From Streptomyces griseoluteus (GTDB lineage: Bacteria > Actinomycetota > Actinomycetes > Streptomycetales > Streptomycetaceae): DNA of 64,000 nt. The stretch spans positions 1 to 64,000 of the forward strand of contig JOBE01000041.1 of NCBI GenBank assembly GCA_000717735.1. Reading direction: 5' to 3'. The notes beneath the pieces were generated by a model, which had not been told where the DNA came from, ran no database searches, and saw nothing but the letters and a program-made list of their open reading frames with translations. Shown one piece after another: positions 1 to 10,121 of the stretch. How positions within the stretch are numbered: the first letter of the stretch is position 1; each line of letters opens with the position of its first letter. A program made the position numbers and the translations under genes.

Positions 1-56
1 CACCGAGATCTACACCTCTCTATTCGTCGGCAGCGTCAGATGTGTATAAGAGACAG
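1..56 (+). other. Illumina Nextera i5 adapter (non-genomic)
   Basis: Bases 1-15 match the end of the P5 flow-cell oligo, 16-23 are CTCTCTAT (Nextera i5 index 502), 24-37 are the i5 read primer part, and 38-56 are the 19-base transposase mosaic end AGATGTGTATAAGAGACAG. This is a library adapter left at a contig end, not DNA of the organism. Genomic sequence begins at about 57. Any open reading frame running through these bases is artificial. Confidence 0.98.
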
Positions 57-1161
57 GGTAGAGGCCGGCCCCCGCCGTGCGCGGTTCGGGAAGTCCCGTC
101 GGGGGCGTGCCGCGGCGCAGGGCGAACAGCTCCGCCAGCGTCGCGCCCTCGCGCGGCACGTCCTCCTCGCGGCCGAGCCAGGCCACCGACTCGGCCCGGC
201 TCAGCGGCCCCACCTCGATACGGGCCAGACAGCGGCCCGGCCGGACCACGGCCGGGTGCAGCCGCTCCAGGTCCTCGTTGGTGGTGACCCCCACCAGCAC
301 GTTGCGCCCCTGGCCCAGCAGACCGTCCGTCAGGTTGAGCAGCCGCGACAGGGCCTGCCCCGCCGTGTGCTTCGCCTCGCCCCTGATCAGCTCGTCGCAG
401 TCCTCCAGGAGCAGCAGCCGCCAGCGCCCCTTCGCCGTGCCCTCGTCCTCCCCGATGGCGATGTCCATCAGATAGCCGACGTCGTTGAAGAGCCGCTCCG
501 GGTCCAGTACGCAGTCCACCTGGCACCAGTCCCGCCAGGACCGGGCCAGGGTCCGCAGCGCGGACGTCTTGCCCGTCCCCGGCGGGCCGTGCAGCAGCAG
601 GAGCCGGCCGGCGATCGAGTCGGGCGTCACCTTCATCAGCCGGTCCATGGACTCGGCCACCGGCGCCGAGTAGTTGGGCCGGACCTCGTCCCACGTCCCG
701 GCGCTGATCTGCCGGGTCGTCCGGTACGGGCCGCGCCGGGGCGACACGTACCAGAACCCCATCGTCACGTTCTCCGGCTGCGGCTCCGGCTCGTCCTTCG
801 CCCCGTCGGTCGCCTCCTTCAGGACGCGCTCGGCGAGCTCCGCGTCGGCGGCCGTGACGGTGACGTCCGCGCCCCGGCTCCAGCGGGAGACGAGCAGCGT
901 CCAGCCCTCGCCCTCGGCGAGCAGGGCGCTGCGGTCGTCGTCCTTCGCGGCCCGCAGCACGGTGGCGCCCGCCGGGAGCAGCGTCGCCTCGGGCCTGACC
1001 CGGTCCAGGGAGGTGCTGTGCGAGTGCGGCTGCTCCCCGGTCGCGAAGCGGCCGAGGAACAGCGCGTCGACGACGTCCGACGGCGAGTCGCTGTCGTCGA
1101 GGTTGAGCCGGATCGCCAGCGACCGCTGCGGCTCGGACGGTACCGGTGGGGTGTCAGCCAT
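57..1161 (-). CDS. AAA-family ATPase, DUF5925 type (3' end cut off)
   Basis: The visible protein has about 368 residues and then runs into the adapter, so its C-terminus is missing. An N-terminal domain (about 1-130) contains the DSDSPSDVVDALFLGRF segment that I associate with DUF5925 proteins of Streptomyces. It is followed by an AAA domain with Walker A HGPPGTGKT at 191-199, Walker B LLLLEDCDE at 249-257, a sensor-1-like TTNED stretch, and an arginine-rich region after it. The role is unknown; ATP-driven remodelling of a protein partner is the family-level inference. ATG at 1161 was chosen; an in-frame ATG at 1170 is an alternative and neither has a strong ribosome site. The frame stays open far upstream only because of high GC. 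Confidence 0.85.
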
Positions 1162-1244
1162 GGCGCCCATGATCCGGCAACCGGGCAGGGCGCGCACCGG
1201 GTTTTGAACGGGACGTGCCCCCTTGTCGCAGGTCCCGCGGTACG

Positions 1245-2039
1245 TCAGATCCAGTGGCCCCGCACGGCGCCCCGGGCGCGCCGCGCGAGCGCGTACCCCT
1301 TCGTCATGGCGCGGTCCGCCGCGAAGTTCCGCGCGACGGCCCGGCCTTCCACGAGGCGGGTGAACTCGCCGATCCCCGTCGACCTGCGGACGGTCACCCG
1401 CTCCAGGGCGTACGGGCCCTGGCGGCGTCTGGCCAGCGCGTTGCCGACGGCGAGCGCCTGCGTGTACCCGGCCTCCCGGACCGTACGGCGGACCCGGCGG
1501 CTGGAGTACCCGTACGGGTAGGCGAAGGACACCGGGGCGGCCCCTAGCTCCTCGCCGACGATCTCGCGGCAGCGCAGCGTCTCGAACCGCAGCCGTGCCG
1601 CGTCGAGCTGGTCGAGCTGCGGGTGGGTGTGGCTGTGCCCGCCGATCTCGGTGCCCGCGTCGGCCAGTTCGCGTACCTGACGCCAGTCGAGCATGGTGTC
1701 GAGGGCGCCGCCCGTCGTGTGCCTGCCGGGCAGCCAGCCGGTGGAGACGAAGACGGTGCTCGCGAAGGAGTGCTCGGCGAGCACCGGGAGCGCGTACCGG
1801 TGCACGCCCTCGTAGCCGTCGTCGAAGGTGACGAGCAGCGGCCGGGCGGGCAGCGGTGCGCCGGTGCGCCAGGCGGTGGCGAGCGCGGCGGTGGTCAGCG
1901 GGGTGAACCCCCGCTCGGCGACCACCTCCATCTGCGCCGCGAACGCCTCGGGGGTGACGGAGAGCCCCAGGGTCGCGGGGGCGGGATCGGGGCCGACGGC
2001 GTGGTACATGAGGATCGGCAGGGCGGAGGTCGCGCTCAT
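1245..2039 (-). CDS. Polysaccharide deacetylase (NodB homology)
   Basis: This 264-residue protein has the two signature motifs of carbohydrate esterase family 4: TFDDGY at 71-76 (catalytic and metal aspartates) and a HxxxH metal site in GGHSHTHP at 135-139. These enzymes remove acetyl groups from N-acetylated sugars in a metal-dependent reaction. It is the last gene of a three-gene operon read leftward; its ATG overlaps the stop of the glycosyltransferase before it by four bases (2036-2039), which implies translational coupling. With two GT2 glycosyltransferases upstream, the likely job is trimming a cell-surface or exported glycan. No signal peptide is obvious, so the site of action is uncertain. 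Confidence 0.93.
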   Translation of the reverse strand: MSATSALPILMYHAVGPDPAPATLGLSVTPEAFAAQMEVVAERGFTPLTTAALATAWRTGAPLPARPLLVTFDDGYEGVHRYALPVLAEHSFASTVFVSTGWLPGRHTTGGALDTMLDWRQVRELADAGTEIGGHSHTHPQLDQLDAARLRFETLRCREIVGEELGAAPVSFAYPYGYSSRRVRRTVREAGYTQALAVGNALARRRQGPYALERVTVRRSTGIGEFTRLVEGRAVARNFAADRAMTKGYALARRARGAVRGHWI

Positions 2040-3151
2040 CGGTCCGCCCCCTCGGTGGTGAGGGAACCACTGCCGCGACCGGCGGCGGCACTGCCCCCGG
2101 ACCCGGACCCGGACCCGGTCTCCACCGCCCCGCGCCCGCTCCCGTCCCGTTCGATCGGGCCCCACGAGAAGGTCGTCCCGTTCCGGCGGGCCCTGAGCGT
2201 GCCGAGCGCGTAGCCGCCGGCGGCGACCGTCACCCCGGTCACGATCGCCCCGGCCCGGCCCGCGCCGCCGGAGCGGCCGAGCAGCGCGTCGCGGACCCCG
2301 CGCAGGACGCCCGCGGGCAACACCCGTGTCGAGTACCGCCGTTCGGACTCCAGGCCCTTCTGCGCCCCGACGCTCCGTGCGACGAGCGCCTTGGAGAGCC
2401 CTTCGGCGTAGACCCGGGTGCGGAAGTAGCCGAAGCGCTCGCGGGCGGCGGGCACCTTGTGGTGGATGACCGCCCGGTCGTCGATGAGGAGGATCGCCTC
2501 GGGCAGCGCCTTGGAGAGCCGGATGCACAGCTCGGTCTCCTCGCCGCCGAGGGGCCGCCGGTCGCCGTCCCGCCCGATGCCGGTGGCGAAGCCGCCCGCC
2601 GCGTCGAAGGCCGTACGGCGGAAGGAGGCGTTGCCGCCGAGCACGTTGCGCACCGGGACGCGGCCCGGGGGCAGGCCCCGGTACGTACAGCCGACGACCC
2701 AGTCGAACTCCTCGGGGAACCAGGCCGGGCGGCGGCCGGATGCCCAGGCGGGCAGGGTCCGGCCGCCGACCGCCATGACGCGCGGGTCGTCGTAGGCGGC
2801 GGCGAAGTGGTGGAGCCAGTCCCGCTCGGCGACCGCGTCGTCGTCGAGGAAGGCCACGAACTCGCCGCGGGCGGCGGCGATTCCGGTGTTGCGGCCGGCG
2901 GAGAGGCCGCGGGGGCCCGCGTTGGCGAGCACCCGCACCTCCGCACCCTGTCCGGGCGGCTGCCGCTCCGCGTACTCCTCGGCGAGCCGGGAGAGGAGCC
3001 GCTCGTTGTGGTCGACGACGAGCAGCGTCTCCAGCGGCGGCAGCGACTGCTTCCGTACGGAGTCGACCGCGGCGAGGATGTCCTCCCACCGCTCCTCCGT
3101 GTAGACGCAGATCACCACCGAGAATCCGTCCGGGGTGGTGCGGTGGTTCAA
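2036..3151 (-). CDS. Family 2 glycosyltransferase
   Basis: This 371-residue protein has a GT-A fold N-terminus (SVVICVYTEER at 11-21), a nucleotide-sugar and metal site DDD at 103-105, and later an ED-type acceptor region around GGEETELC. A short hydrophobic stretch near residue 300 could tie it to the membrane. The start is TTG at 3151, overlapping the stop of the upstream glycosyltransferase by four bases. The acceptor and donor sugars cannot be read from sequence. The operon (two glycosyltransferases and a deacetylase) points to assembly of a surface polysaccharide or glycolipid. Confidence 0.9.
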   Translation of the reverse strand: MNHRTTPDGFSVVICVYTEERWEDILAAVDSVRKQSLPPLETLLVVDHNERLLSRLAEEYAERQPPGQGAEVRVLANAGPRGLSAGRNTGIAAARGEFVAFLDDDAVAERDWLHHFAAAYDDPRVMAVGGRTLPAWASGRRPAWFPEEFDWVVGCTYRGLPPGRVPVRNVLGGNASFRRTAFDAAGGFATGIGRDGDRRPLGGEETELCIRLSKALPEAILLIDDRAVIHHKVPAARERFGYFRTRVYAEGLSKALVARSVGAQKGLESERRYSTRVLPAGVLRGVRDALLGRSGGAGRAGAIVTGVTVAAGGYALGTLRARRNGTTFSWGPIERDGSGRGAVETGSGSGSGGSAAAGRGSGSLTTEGADR

Positions 3152-3978
3152 GACACCTCTCCCCGGGGGACGTTGACGGAGAACGGGGCGGGCCGGCGGC
3201 GGGCCGCCTTGCCGAGGGACTTCTCCCTGAGGATGACCTTCAGGACGCGGATGCCGTCGCGCACGGCGTTGAGGTTGCTGACGCCGTGGATGCGGTTGTA
3301 TTCGTGGCTCGGTACCTCCTGCACCTTGAGGCCGGCCTTGACGACCCGGATGTTGATCAGGGTCTCGATCTCGAATCCGGTGCAGTCGAGGGTGATCTTG
3401 TCGAGGCAGTGGCGCCAGAAGGCGTTGTAGCCGTAGCAGAGGTCGGTGTACCGGGCGCCGAACTTGCGGTTGACGAGGGTGCAGAGGGCCCAGTTGCCGA
3501 GTCTGCGGATGGTCGTCATGTCGTCCGTGCCGCCGCCGTTGGCGAAGCGGGAGCCCTTGGCGAAGTCGGCGCCGCCGACCAGGGCGGAGACGTAGGAGAC
3601 GATCTCCTGGCCGTCGGCCGAGCCGTCCGCGTCGACCATGACGATGATGTCGCCGGTGCAGGCGGCGAAGCCGCTGATCAGGGCGTCGCCCTTGCCCTTG
3701 CCGACCTGCTTGACGACCTTGACGTCAGGCCGGAGTTCCCGGGCGACCTCCACCGTGTTGTCGGTGGAATTTCCGTCGACGAGAACGACTTCGTGAATCC
3801 ATTCCGGCAACGTCTTGAAGACGTACGGAAGATTTTCGGCTTCGTTCATCGCGGGAATCACGACACTCACCGGCGGTGTGATCGCCAGATGCGAGGTGAT
3901 GGCCCGGTATTGGGCGGCTATTCGACTCGGCTCGGTCAATTCTCGGCCCGTGGCGGTCGGGCGCAGGAACGAGCTCAT
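3148..3978 (-). CDS. Family 2 glycosyltransferase, polyprenyl-phosphate type
   Basis: The 276-residue protein resembles dolichyl/undecaprenyl-phosphate sugar transferases: SVVIPAMNEAENL at 38-50, VLVDGNSTDNT around 66-75, and the catalytic DADGS at 116-120. It has no C-terminal membrane segments, so it is likely a soluble or peripheral enzyme that loads a sugar on a lipid carrier. ATG 3978 was chosen because a purine-rich GAGAGGGA lies about ten bases upstream; an ATG at 4014 is possible but has no such site. It is the first gene of the leftward operon, and its promoter must lie in the long gap on its right. Confidence 0.92.
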   Translation of the reverse strand: MSSFLRPTATGRELTEPSRIAAQYRAITSHLAITPPVSVVIPAMNEAENLPYVFKTLPEWIHEVVLVDGNSTDNTVEVARELRPDVKVVKQVGKGKGDALISGFAACTGDIIVMVDADGSADGQEIVSYVSALVGGADFAKGSRFANGGGTDDMTTIRRLGNWALCTLVNRKFGARYTDLCYGYNAFWRHCLDKITLDCTGFEIETLINIRVVKAGLKVQEVPSHEYNRIHGVSNLNAVRDGIRVLKVILREKSLGKAARRRPAPFSVNVPRGEVS

Positions 3979-4615
3979 GGGTCTGGTTTCCCTCTCGTCC
4001 GGTGGACCGCCCACCCCTTGGGCGGCCCGATGGTGTGTCCGGTTCGAAAGGGGGGTTCACGCCCGCCCGCACGGAGATGATCTCCTTGCGGGATCGGCGA
4101 GTTGGCATATCCGGCCGCGCGGTACCCGCGCCTCGGCGCAGGTTCGAACACCGAGCACGGCACCCCCCTACCGCGCCCCGCTCCGGGACCATCAGCGACG
4201 CTAGAGCCCTCCCCTGAGCCGCTTTGCGTGATGGACCGGTGCGGGTGAGATGTACGACGGTATTGATGAATGGGACTGTATGGCAAGTCCCGCTTGTGTG
4301 ACCCGGTTTTCCGTAGTTTGGCGAAGCTTCGACGGTCAGATGTGCAACCGTCCCGATCGGATTCGATCAATCCGTTTGAACGTGGGGAACGGTGGGACAG
4401 GATCACACTTCTGTGCATTGTTGTGTGAATGTGTCGCGACCCCGTTCGATCGCTGAGCGGGACCGGATCCTCCGGTTCCTGTGGTGGCCGAATCTCGACG
4501 GTTCCTGACGGAGGATCGGAAGACGTTCACCCCCAGTTTTGACATGAACACTTCCGGTAGAGCGGATCCGATGCTACTACCTGGTAACGCAGAGATCCTG
4601 CTACAGGGAGGTTCC
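3979..4615. other. Long intergenic region with divergent promoters
   Basis: These 637 bases lie between the leftward glycosyltransferase operon and the rightward lipase gene. I see no convincing gene. The stretch is clearly poorer in GC than its surroundings (for example 4240-4440), as expected of promoter DNA. A possible hairpin sits at 4459-4479 (arms GGGACCGGA and TCCGGTTCC, three-base loop). It may be part of the lipase 5' leader, but no known riboswitch fold was recognised. Confidence 0.6.
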
Positions 4616-5422
4616 ATGAGACTGTCCCGCTTCACCGCGCTTTCGTCCTCGCTCCTGCTCGGTGCCGTCCTCGCCCTCACCGGGGCAGGTGCCGCCCAGG
4701 CGGCCGAAACCGCCGCCCTCGACTACGTCGCCCTGGGGGACTCGTACTCCTCCGGTGTCGGCGCAGGCAGTTACGACAGCGCGAGCGGCGACTGCAAGCG
4801 CTCCACGAAGGCCTATCCGGTGCTCTGGAAGAACGCGAACGCCCCTTCCTCCTTCGCGTTCACCGCCTGCTCGGGCGCCCGAACGGGTGATGTGACCGCC
4901 AATCAGCTCGGCCCGCTCTCCGCCGCCACCGACCTGGTCTCCGTCACGATCGGGGGAAATGACGCCGGTTTCGCCGACGTCATGACGACCTGTGTGCTGC
5001 AGTCCGAGTCCACCTGCATCAGCCGTGTGAATCAGGCCAAGAGCTACGTGGACACCACGCTGCCCGGCAAGCTCGACTCCGTCTACACGGCCATCAGGAA
5101 CAAGGCGCCCGCCGCCCGCGTCGTCGTCCTCGGCTACCCGCGCTTCTACCAGCTGGGCGGCAGCTGCGTCGCCGGCCTCAGCGAGAACGAGCGCAGGGCC
5201 ATCAACGACGCCTCCGACTACCTCAACGCGGCCGTCGCCAAGCGAGCCGCCGACCACGGCTACACCTACTCCAGTGTCGTCCCGGCCTTCACCGGACACG
5301 AGATCTGCTCCGGCTCCGCCTGGCTGCACAGCGTCAACTGGCTCAACATCGGGGAGTCCTACCACCCGACCGCCGCCGGCCAGTCCGGCGGATACCTGCC
5401 CTCCTTCAGGAACGTGGTGTAA
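4616..5422 (+). CDS. Secreted SGNH/GDSL lipase
   Basis: This 268-residue enzyme has a Sec signal peptide (positive MRLSR, hydrophobic core, AQA|AE cleavage near 29-30). The SGNH blocks follow: GDSYSSG with nucleophile Ser43, GGND at 113-116, and SYHPTAAG with catalytic His250. Six cysteines (60, 85, 126, 134, 184, 231) could form three disulfides, as in characterised extracellular Streptomyces lipases. It should hydrolyse fatty-acyl esters outside the cell. AGGGAGG at 4605-4611 is a strong ribosome site that fixes the ATG. Its 3' end overlaps the opposing pseudokinase gene by 17 bases. Confidence 0.96.
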   Translation: MRLSRFTALSSSLLLGAVLALTGAGAAQAAETAALDYVALGDSYSSGVGAGSYDSASGDCKRSTKAYPVLWKNANAPSSFAFTACSGARTGDVTANQLGPLSAATDLVSVTIGGNDAGFADVMTTCVLQSESTCISRVNQAKSYVDTTLPGKLDSVYTAIRNKAPAARVVVLGYPRFYQLGGSCVAGLSENERRAINDASDYLNAAVAKRAADHGYTYSSVVPAFTGHEICSGSAWLHSVNWLNIGESYHPTAAGQSGGYLPSFRNVV

Positions 5423-6425
5423 CCGCACCGACGCCCGCGCCCGTGGCGCCGGGGCCGGTCGGAGCGGTGCTCGTGACACCGCTCGGGCCGGGCCCGGGGC
5501 CACGCTCGTCGTCCCGTACCGCCTGATACGTCAACGCGCCCGCGATCAGCAGCGCGCCGATCGCGCCGGCGAGCAGGACATGGCCCCGGCGGGGCGGCTG
5601 CGTCCCGCGCGATCGAGCTGCCGAACTCACCGCCCCGGGACGGCCGTTCCCCTTGCCGTTGTCGTCGCGGGGCTCTTCCCGCCGGCCCGGCCCGGCCCCC
5701 GGCGGGGTGGAGGAGGTCTCCCTCCGCACCGGCCGCGCCCCGCCCGCGGCGATCCGCCGCAGCTCCCGCTCGGCGGTCAGGGCCCGCTCGGGGTCCACGT
5801 CCGCAGGAGTCCCGGACGGCTCCTGGCGCGACAGCCCCTCGATCACGGCGCGGAGCGCCTCCGTCCGGTCGTCCGCCGGCGGCAGTGACGAGGCCGCCGC
5901 ACCCAGCAGCGCCCCCAGGGAGCGCAGCTCCGCCTCCGGCCCCGGATCGTCCTCGGGGGCCGCTCCGAAGCCGGTCATGACGACCCGTCCGTCGTTCGCG
6001 AGGAGGACGTGCTCCGGTCCCGCTCCCCGGTGCGGGGCGCCCGCCTTCCGGCCCGCCCGGAGCGCGGCGAGGACCTCGGCGCCGACGCGGGCGGCCTCGC
6101 GCGGCGGCAGCGGACCGGCCTCCAGCGTCTCGGCGAGGGTGAGGCCGCGTACCAGCTCCGTCACGACCCAGGGCCGGCCGTCCTCGGTGGCCACCCCGAG
6201 GACCCGTACGACGGAGGGGTGGGTGATCCGGCCCGCGGCCCTCGCCTCGCGCTCGCGCCGCGCGTACAGCAGCGGCAGCTCGTCCGCGGGGAGTCCGGCC
6301 GGGGCGTGGAACTCCTTGAGGGCCACGTCGTGGCCGGTCGTCTCGTCCAGGGCGCGCCAGACGGTGCCCGCCGTTCCCTCGGCGAGGACGTCCAGAAGCC
6401 GGTAACGACCCGCGATCACCGTCAT
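5406..6425 (-). CDS. Membrane-anchored serine/threonine pseudokinase
   Basis: The 339-residue protein has an N-terminal Hanks-type kinase fold with a glycine loop (AEGTAG, 15-20) and the VALK lysine (Lys37). All three key catalytic residues are changed: HRD is HRG (132-134), the metal-binding Asn is His139, and DFG is GFG (152-154). A disordered Pro/Arg-rich linker (about 230-280), one transmembrane helix (about 282-304) and a short Gly/Pro-rich tail follow. It probably binds partners or nucleotide without phosphotransfer, as a scaffold at the inner membrane. The gene stands alone and overlaps the 3' end of the lipase gene tail to tail. Confidence 0.85.
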   Translation of the reverse strand: MTVIAGRYRLLDVLAEGTAGTVWRALDETTGHDVALKEFHAPAGLPADELPLLYARREREARAAGRITHPSVVRVLGVATEDGRPWVVTELVRGLTLAETLEAGPLPPREAARVGAEVLAALRAGRKAGAPHRGAGPEHVLLANDGRVVMTGFGAAPEDDPGPEAELRSLGALLGAAASSLPPADDRTEALRAVIEGLSRQEPSGTPADVDPERALTAERELRRIAAGGARPVRRETSSTPPGAGPGRREEPRDDNGKGNGRPGAVSSAARSRGTQPPRRGHVLLAGAIGALLIAGALTYQAVRDDERGPGPGPSGVTSTAPTGPGATGAGVGAVTPRS

Positions 6426-6737
6426 GGATCCACGGTAGCCGAGGGCCGCCCCCGTGGCTCCGGTCCGTCGGCGAGGCGGAGGGAACGATCTTGGTGGTGG
6501 AGATCACACCGGCCCGGGTGTTCGCGGGGGAGGGGCCGGAGTGCAGGATGGTTCGTGACGGTTCGGCAGGTGTTCGAAATCCTGTCCAACTCACCCTGGA
6601 ATCAGATGGATTCGCACGGTAACCGTCAACCCCCGTACGCGTGCGTGAATCCCGCCGCCGGGATACACGGGTGTCATGGCGGGGCGATAGGGTTAACCTG
6701 CCCTGGGTCGGGTGCCCTTGTACGGGTGGGGAGTGAC
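6426..6737. other. Intergenic region between divergent genes
   Basis: These 312 bases separate the leftward pseudokinase gene from the rightward small-protein gene and must hold both promoters. A short inverted repeat, GAATC-AGATG-GATTC, lies at about 6599-6613. I see no gene and no recognisable operator of a known regulator. Confidence 0.5.
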
Positions 6738-7010
6738 ATGGAACAGATAGCAATGCGCAGCAGGCCGCGAGTGCCTGCCATCACCTGCGGGAGCAGCGCG
6801 ACCAGTTCGCGGCTCGACCGTCATCTCGCGGTGCTCGGCGGTCCCGCCGTGCCCCAGCGTGAGGTCGCCGAAGCGACCCTGCTGATGCGCGAGCTGACAG
6901 CGCGTACGCACGAGGCGCCGGTGCACGGTCACCGCAGCCGCAGCGCACGGGTCTCGCTCTTCGCCCCGCTCCGCCGACTGCGCCGCTCCCTCTTCGGGAC
7001 GCGCCGCTAG
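6738..7010 (+). CDS. Small basic conserved protein, function unknown
   Basis: This 90-residue, arginine-rich protein begins MEQIAMRSRPRVPAITCG and ends in a strongly basic tail (PLRRLRRSLFGTRR). I recall close relatives throughout Streptomyces but no assigned function. It has no signal peptide or membrane segment. A GGGTGGGGAG stretch just upstream serves as ribosome site for the ATG. The basic tail could bind nucleic acid or membrane lipid; that is inference only. Confidence 0.75.
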   Translation: MEQIAMRSRPRVPAITCGSSATSSRLDRHLAVLGGPAVPQREVAEATLLMRELTARTHEAPVHGHRSRSARVSLFAPLRRLRRSLFGTRR

Positions 7011-7129
7011 CGCCGGGTGCCGGGCCGCGTCACCCCGAGGTTCCCGCCCGCTGCCGCCCGGTCGCCCGTACGACTCCGACTGCGACACCGCCGGACGTGT
7101 CCCCGCCCGTCCGGCGTTCAGTCATGCCC

Positions 7130-7159
7130 ATCGCCTGATGCCCCAGGGCGTCAGGCGAT
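7130..7159. terminator. Stem-loop between convergent genes
   Basis: ATCGCCTGATGCCC pairs with GGGCGTCAGGCGAT (one G-T pair), giving a 13-14 bp stem with a tiny loop. It sits between the small-protein gene and the CoA transferase gene and includes the stop codon of the latter. A bidirectional terminator without a U-run is usual for Streptomyces. Confidence 0.7.
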
Positions 7160-8347
7160 CACGCCCGCGCTCCTCAGTTCCCTCACCTCCGCCTCCGGCA
7201 CCCCCAGCTCGGCGAGTACCTCGTCCGTGTCCTGTCCGAGCGCCGGGATACGGGCCGGCCGTGGTTCCGGCGCGTCCGGGAACACGATCGGCGGCAGCAG
7301 TGAGCGCAGCGGCCCGACCGGGGAGTCCACCTCCCGCCAGCGGTCACGGGCCGTCAGCTGGGGATGGTCCGCGAGCTCCGCGACCGAGTTGAGCCGGGCG
7401 CAGGCGACGCCCGCCGCGTCGAGCCGGGCCAGCGCCTCGGGCGCCGTAAGGGGGGCGAGCGCCGCCGCGACCACCGCGTCCGTCGCCGCCCGCCCCGCCA
7501 CTCGCGCCGTGTTCGTCGCGAATTCCGGGGCCTCGGCCAGTTCCGGCCGGCCGATGACCTGCTCGGCGAGCCGCCGCCACTCCCGGTCGTTCTGCACGGA
7601 GAGCAGCACCATGCCGCCGTCCGCCGTCGGATAGGCGTCGTACGGCGCGATCACCGCGTGCGCGAGCCCCGTACGCGCCGGGGGCGTGCCTCCATGCATC
7701 CCGTGATGCAACGGATGCCCCATCCACTCGGAGAGGGAGTCGAGCAGCGAGACCTCGACCGGCCCGCCCCGGCCGGTCGTGCCACGCCGTACGAGCGCGG
7801 CGAGGACGCCCGAGAACGCGTACATCCCGGCCGCGATGTCGGCGGCCGGGATGCCGGACTTGACCGGCTGCTCCGGGGTGCCGGTCACCGACACCAGGCC
7901 GGCCTCGCACTGGACGAGCATGTCGTACGCCCGCCTGTGCGCGTACGGGCCCTCCGCCCCGTACCCCGAGACGTCCACCGCGATCAGCCACGGGTGCGCG
8001 GCGCACAGGGTGGCGGCGTCGAGGCCGAGCCTGGCCGCCGCGCCCTGGGCCAGGTTCTGCACGAAGACGTCGGCGCCGGCCACCATCCGCCGGACGAGGG
8101 CGAGACCGCGCGGGTCCTTGAGGTCGACCGCCACGGACTCCTTGCCGCGGTTGCACCACACGAAGTGCGAGGCGAGGCCCCGGGCGGCCGTGTCGTACCC
8201 CCGGGCGAAGTCCCCGCCGTCGGGGCGCTCGATCTTGACGACGCGGGCGCCGAGGTCGGCGAGCTGCCGGGTGGCGAAGGGGGCGGCGACGGCCTGTTCG
8301 ACGGCGACGACCGTGACCCCTTCGAGGGGGAGTGGCTGAGTGCTCAT
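7151..8347 (-). CDS. CaiB/BaiF family CoA transferase
   Basis: This 398-residue protein is a full-length class III CoA transferase. The N-terminal EGVTVVAVEQAVAAPFATRQLADLG region and the SGIPAAD segment carrying the predicted catalytic Asp170 are intact. Class III enzymes move CoA between a donor thioester and a carboxylic acid without a ping-pong ternary mix of free anhydrides. The substrate cannot be told from sequence; carnitine, formate, succinate and aromatic acids are all used in the family. The start at 8347 gives the usual MSTQPLPLEGV family N-terminus. It is followed on the right by an unrelated ABC exporter operon transcribed in the same direction. Confidence 0.92.
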   Translation of the reverse strand: MSTQPLPLEGVTVVAVEQAVAAPFATRQLADLGARVVKIERPDGGDFARGYDTAARGLASHFVWCNRGKESVAVDLKDPRGLALVRRMVAGADVFVQNLAQGAAARLGLDAATLCAAHPWLIAVDVSGYGAEGPYAHRRAYDMLVQCEAGLVSVTGTPEQPVKSGIPAADIAAGMYAFSGVLAALVRRGTTGRGGPVEVSLLDSLSEWMGHPLHHGMHGGTPPARTGLAHAVIAPYDAYPTADGGMVLLSVQNDREWRRLAEQVIGRPELAEAPEFATNTARVAGRAATDAVVAAALAPLTAPEALARLDAAGVACARLNSVAELADHPQLTARDRWREVDSPVGPLRSLLPPIVFPDAPEPRPARIPALGQDTDEVLAELGVPEAEVRELRSAGVIA

Positions 8348-8409
8348 GGAAGCCCTGCCTACCCTGCGGGGCCGGTCCCTGTCACCGGGACGTGGGTCAC
8401 GCCCCCCGG

Positions 8410-9182
8410 TCAGCCCCGGGCGTAGCGGCGTACGGCGAGCGGGGCGAAGAGGGCGATCAGGGCGAGAGACCAGAGCAGCGCCCCGGCGACCGGATGGGCC
8501 ACCGGCCAGGCCGCGTCCGCCGGTACGGGGGCGTTGCCGAAGAGGACGCGTACCGCCGTGGTGACCGCCGAGATCGGGTTCCACTCGGCGACCGTGCGCA
8601 GCCAGCCGGGCATGCCGTCGGTCGGGATGTACGCGTTGGACAGCAGCGGCAGCATGAACGTGGCGCTGCCGAGCTGCCCCGCCGCCTCCTCGCTCTTCGA
8701 GGCCAGGCCGAGCAGGATGCCCATCCAGGTCGTCGCGAACCGGAAGAGGAGCAGCAGGCCGAGGGCGCCCAGGGCCTCCGGCGCCGTCCCCTCGACGCGC
8801 CAGCCCATCGCGAGTCCGACCAGGATCAGCGGCACCGTGCCGACGGCGCTGGTGGCGAGGTCGGCGAGCGCCTGTCCGAGGGGGACGGCGGCCCGGCTCA
8901 CGGGCAGGGTCCTGAAGCGGTCCGCGACGCCCCGGTGGGCGTCCTGGGCGGCCTGGAACATGCCGGTCATGAGGCCGCCCGCCGCCGTCGCGACGAGCAG
9001 GCCGGGCACCAGCTGGGACCGGTACTCGGCGCCGGGCATGGCGAGCGCGCTGCCGAACACGTACCCGAAGAACAGCAGGAACACGATCGGCATCGTCTGC
9101 GTCATGACGGTGATCGCGGGCGCGTGCCGGACGCGCTGGAGGTGGCGGCCGAGGACGGCGGTCCCGTCGTGGACGAGGGCGT

Positions 9183-9186
<4 letters not shown>
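8410..9186 (-). CDS. ABC-2 type exporter permease (DrrB-like)
   Basis: The 258-residue protein has about six transmembrane helices and the ABC-2 signature layout of antibiotic exporters of the daunorubicin-resistance type (for example the segment GGLMTGMFQAAQDAHRGVADRF, quoted here only by its region near 75-100). The start is GTG at 9186, overlapping the stop of the ATPase gene by four bases, so the two subunits are translationally coupled. It forms the membrane channel of an exporter whose cargo is unknown, probably a hydrophobic drug-like compound. Confidence 0.92.

Positions 9187-10099
<913 letters not shown>

Positions 10100-10121
<22 letters not shown>

Noticed and set aside
10..2091. 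A 693-residue leftward open frame joining the AAA ATPase to upstream and adapter sequence
   Set aside because: The frame is open only because of high GC. The real ATPase starts at 1161 (or 1170), the left end is adapter, and the upstream part is antisense or out of frame to the deacetylase gene.
4240..4480. Riboswitch or small RNA in the gap before the lipase gene
   Set aside because: A short hairpin exists at 4459-4479, but no conserved riboswitch core was recognised and the lower GC is explained by divergent promoters.
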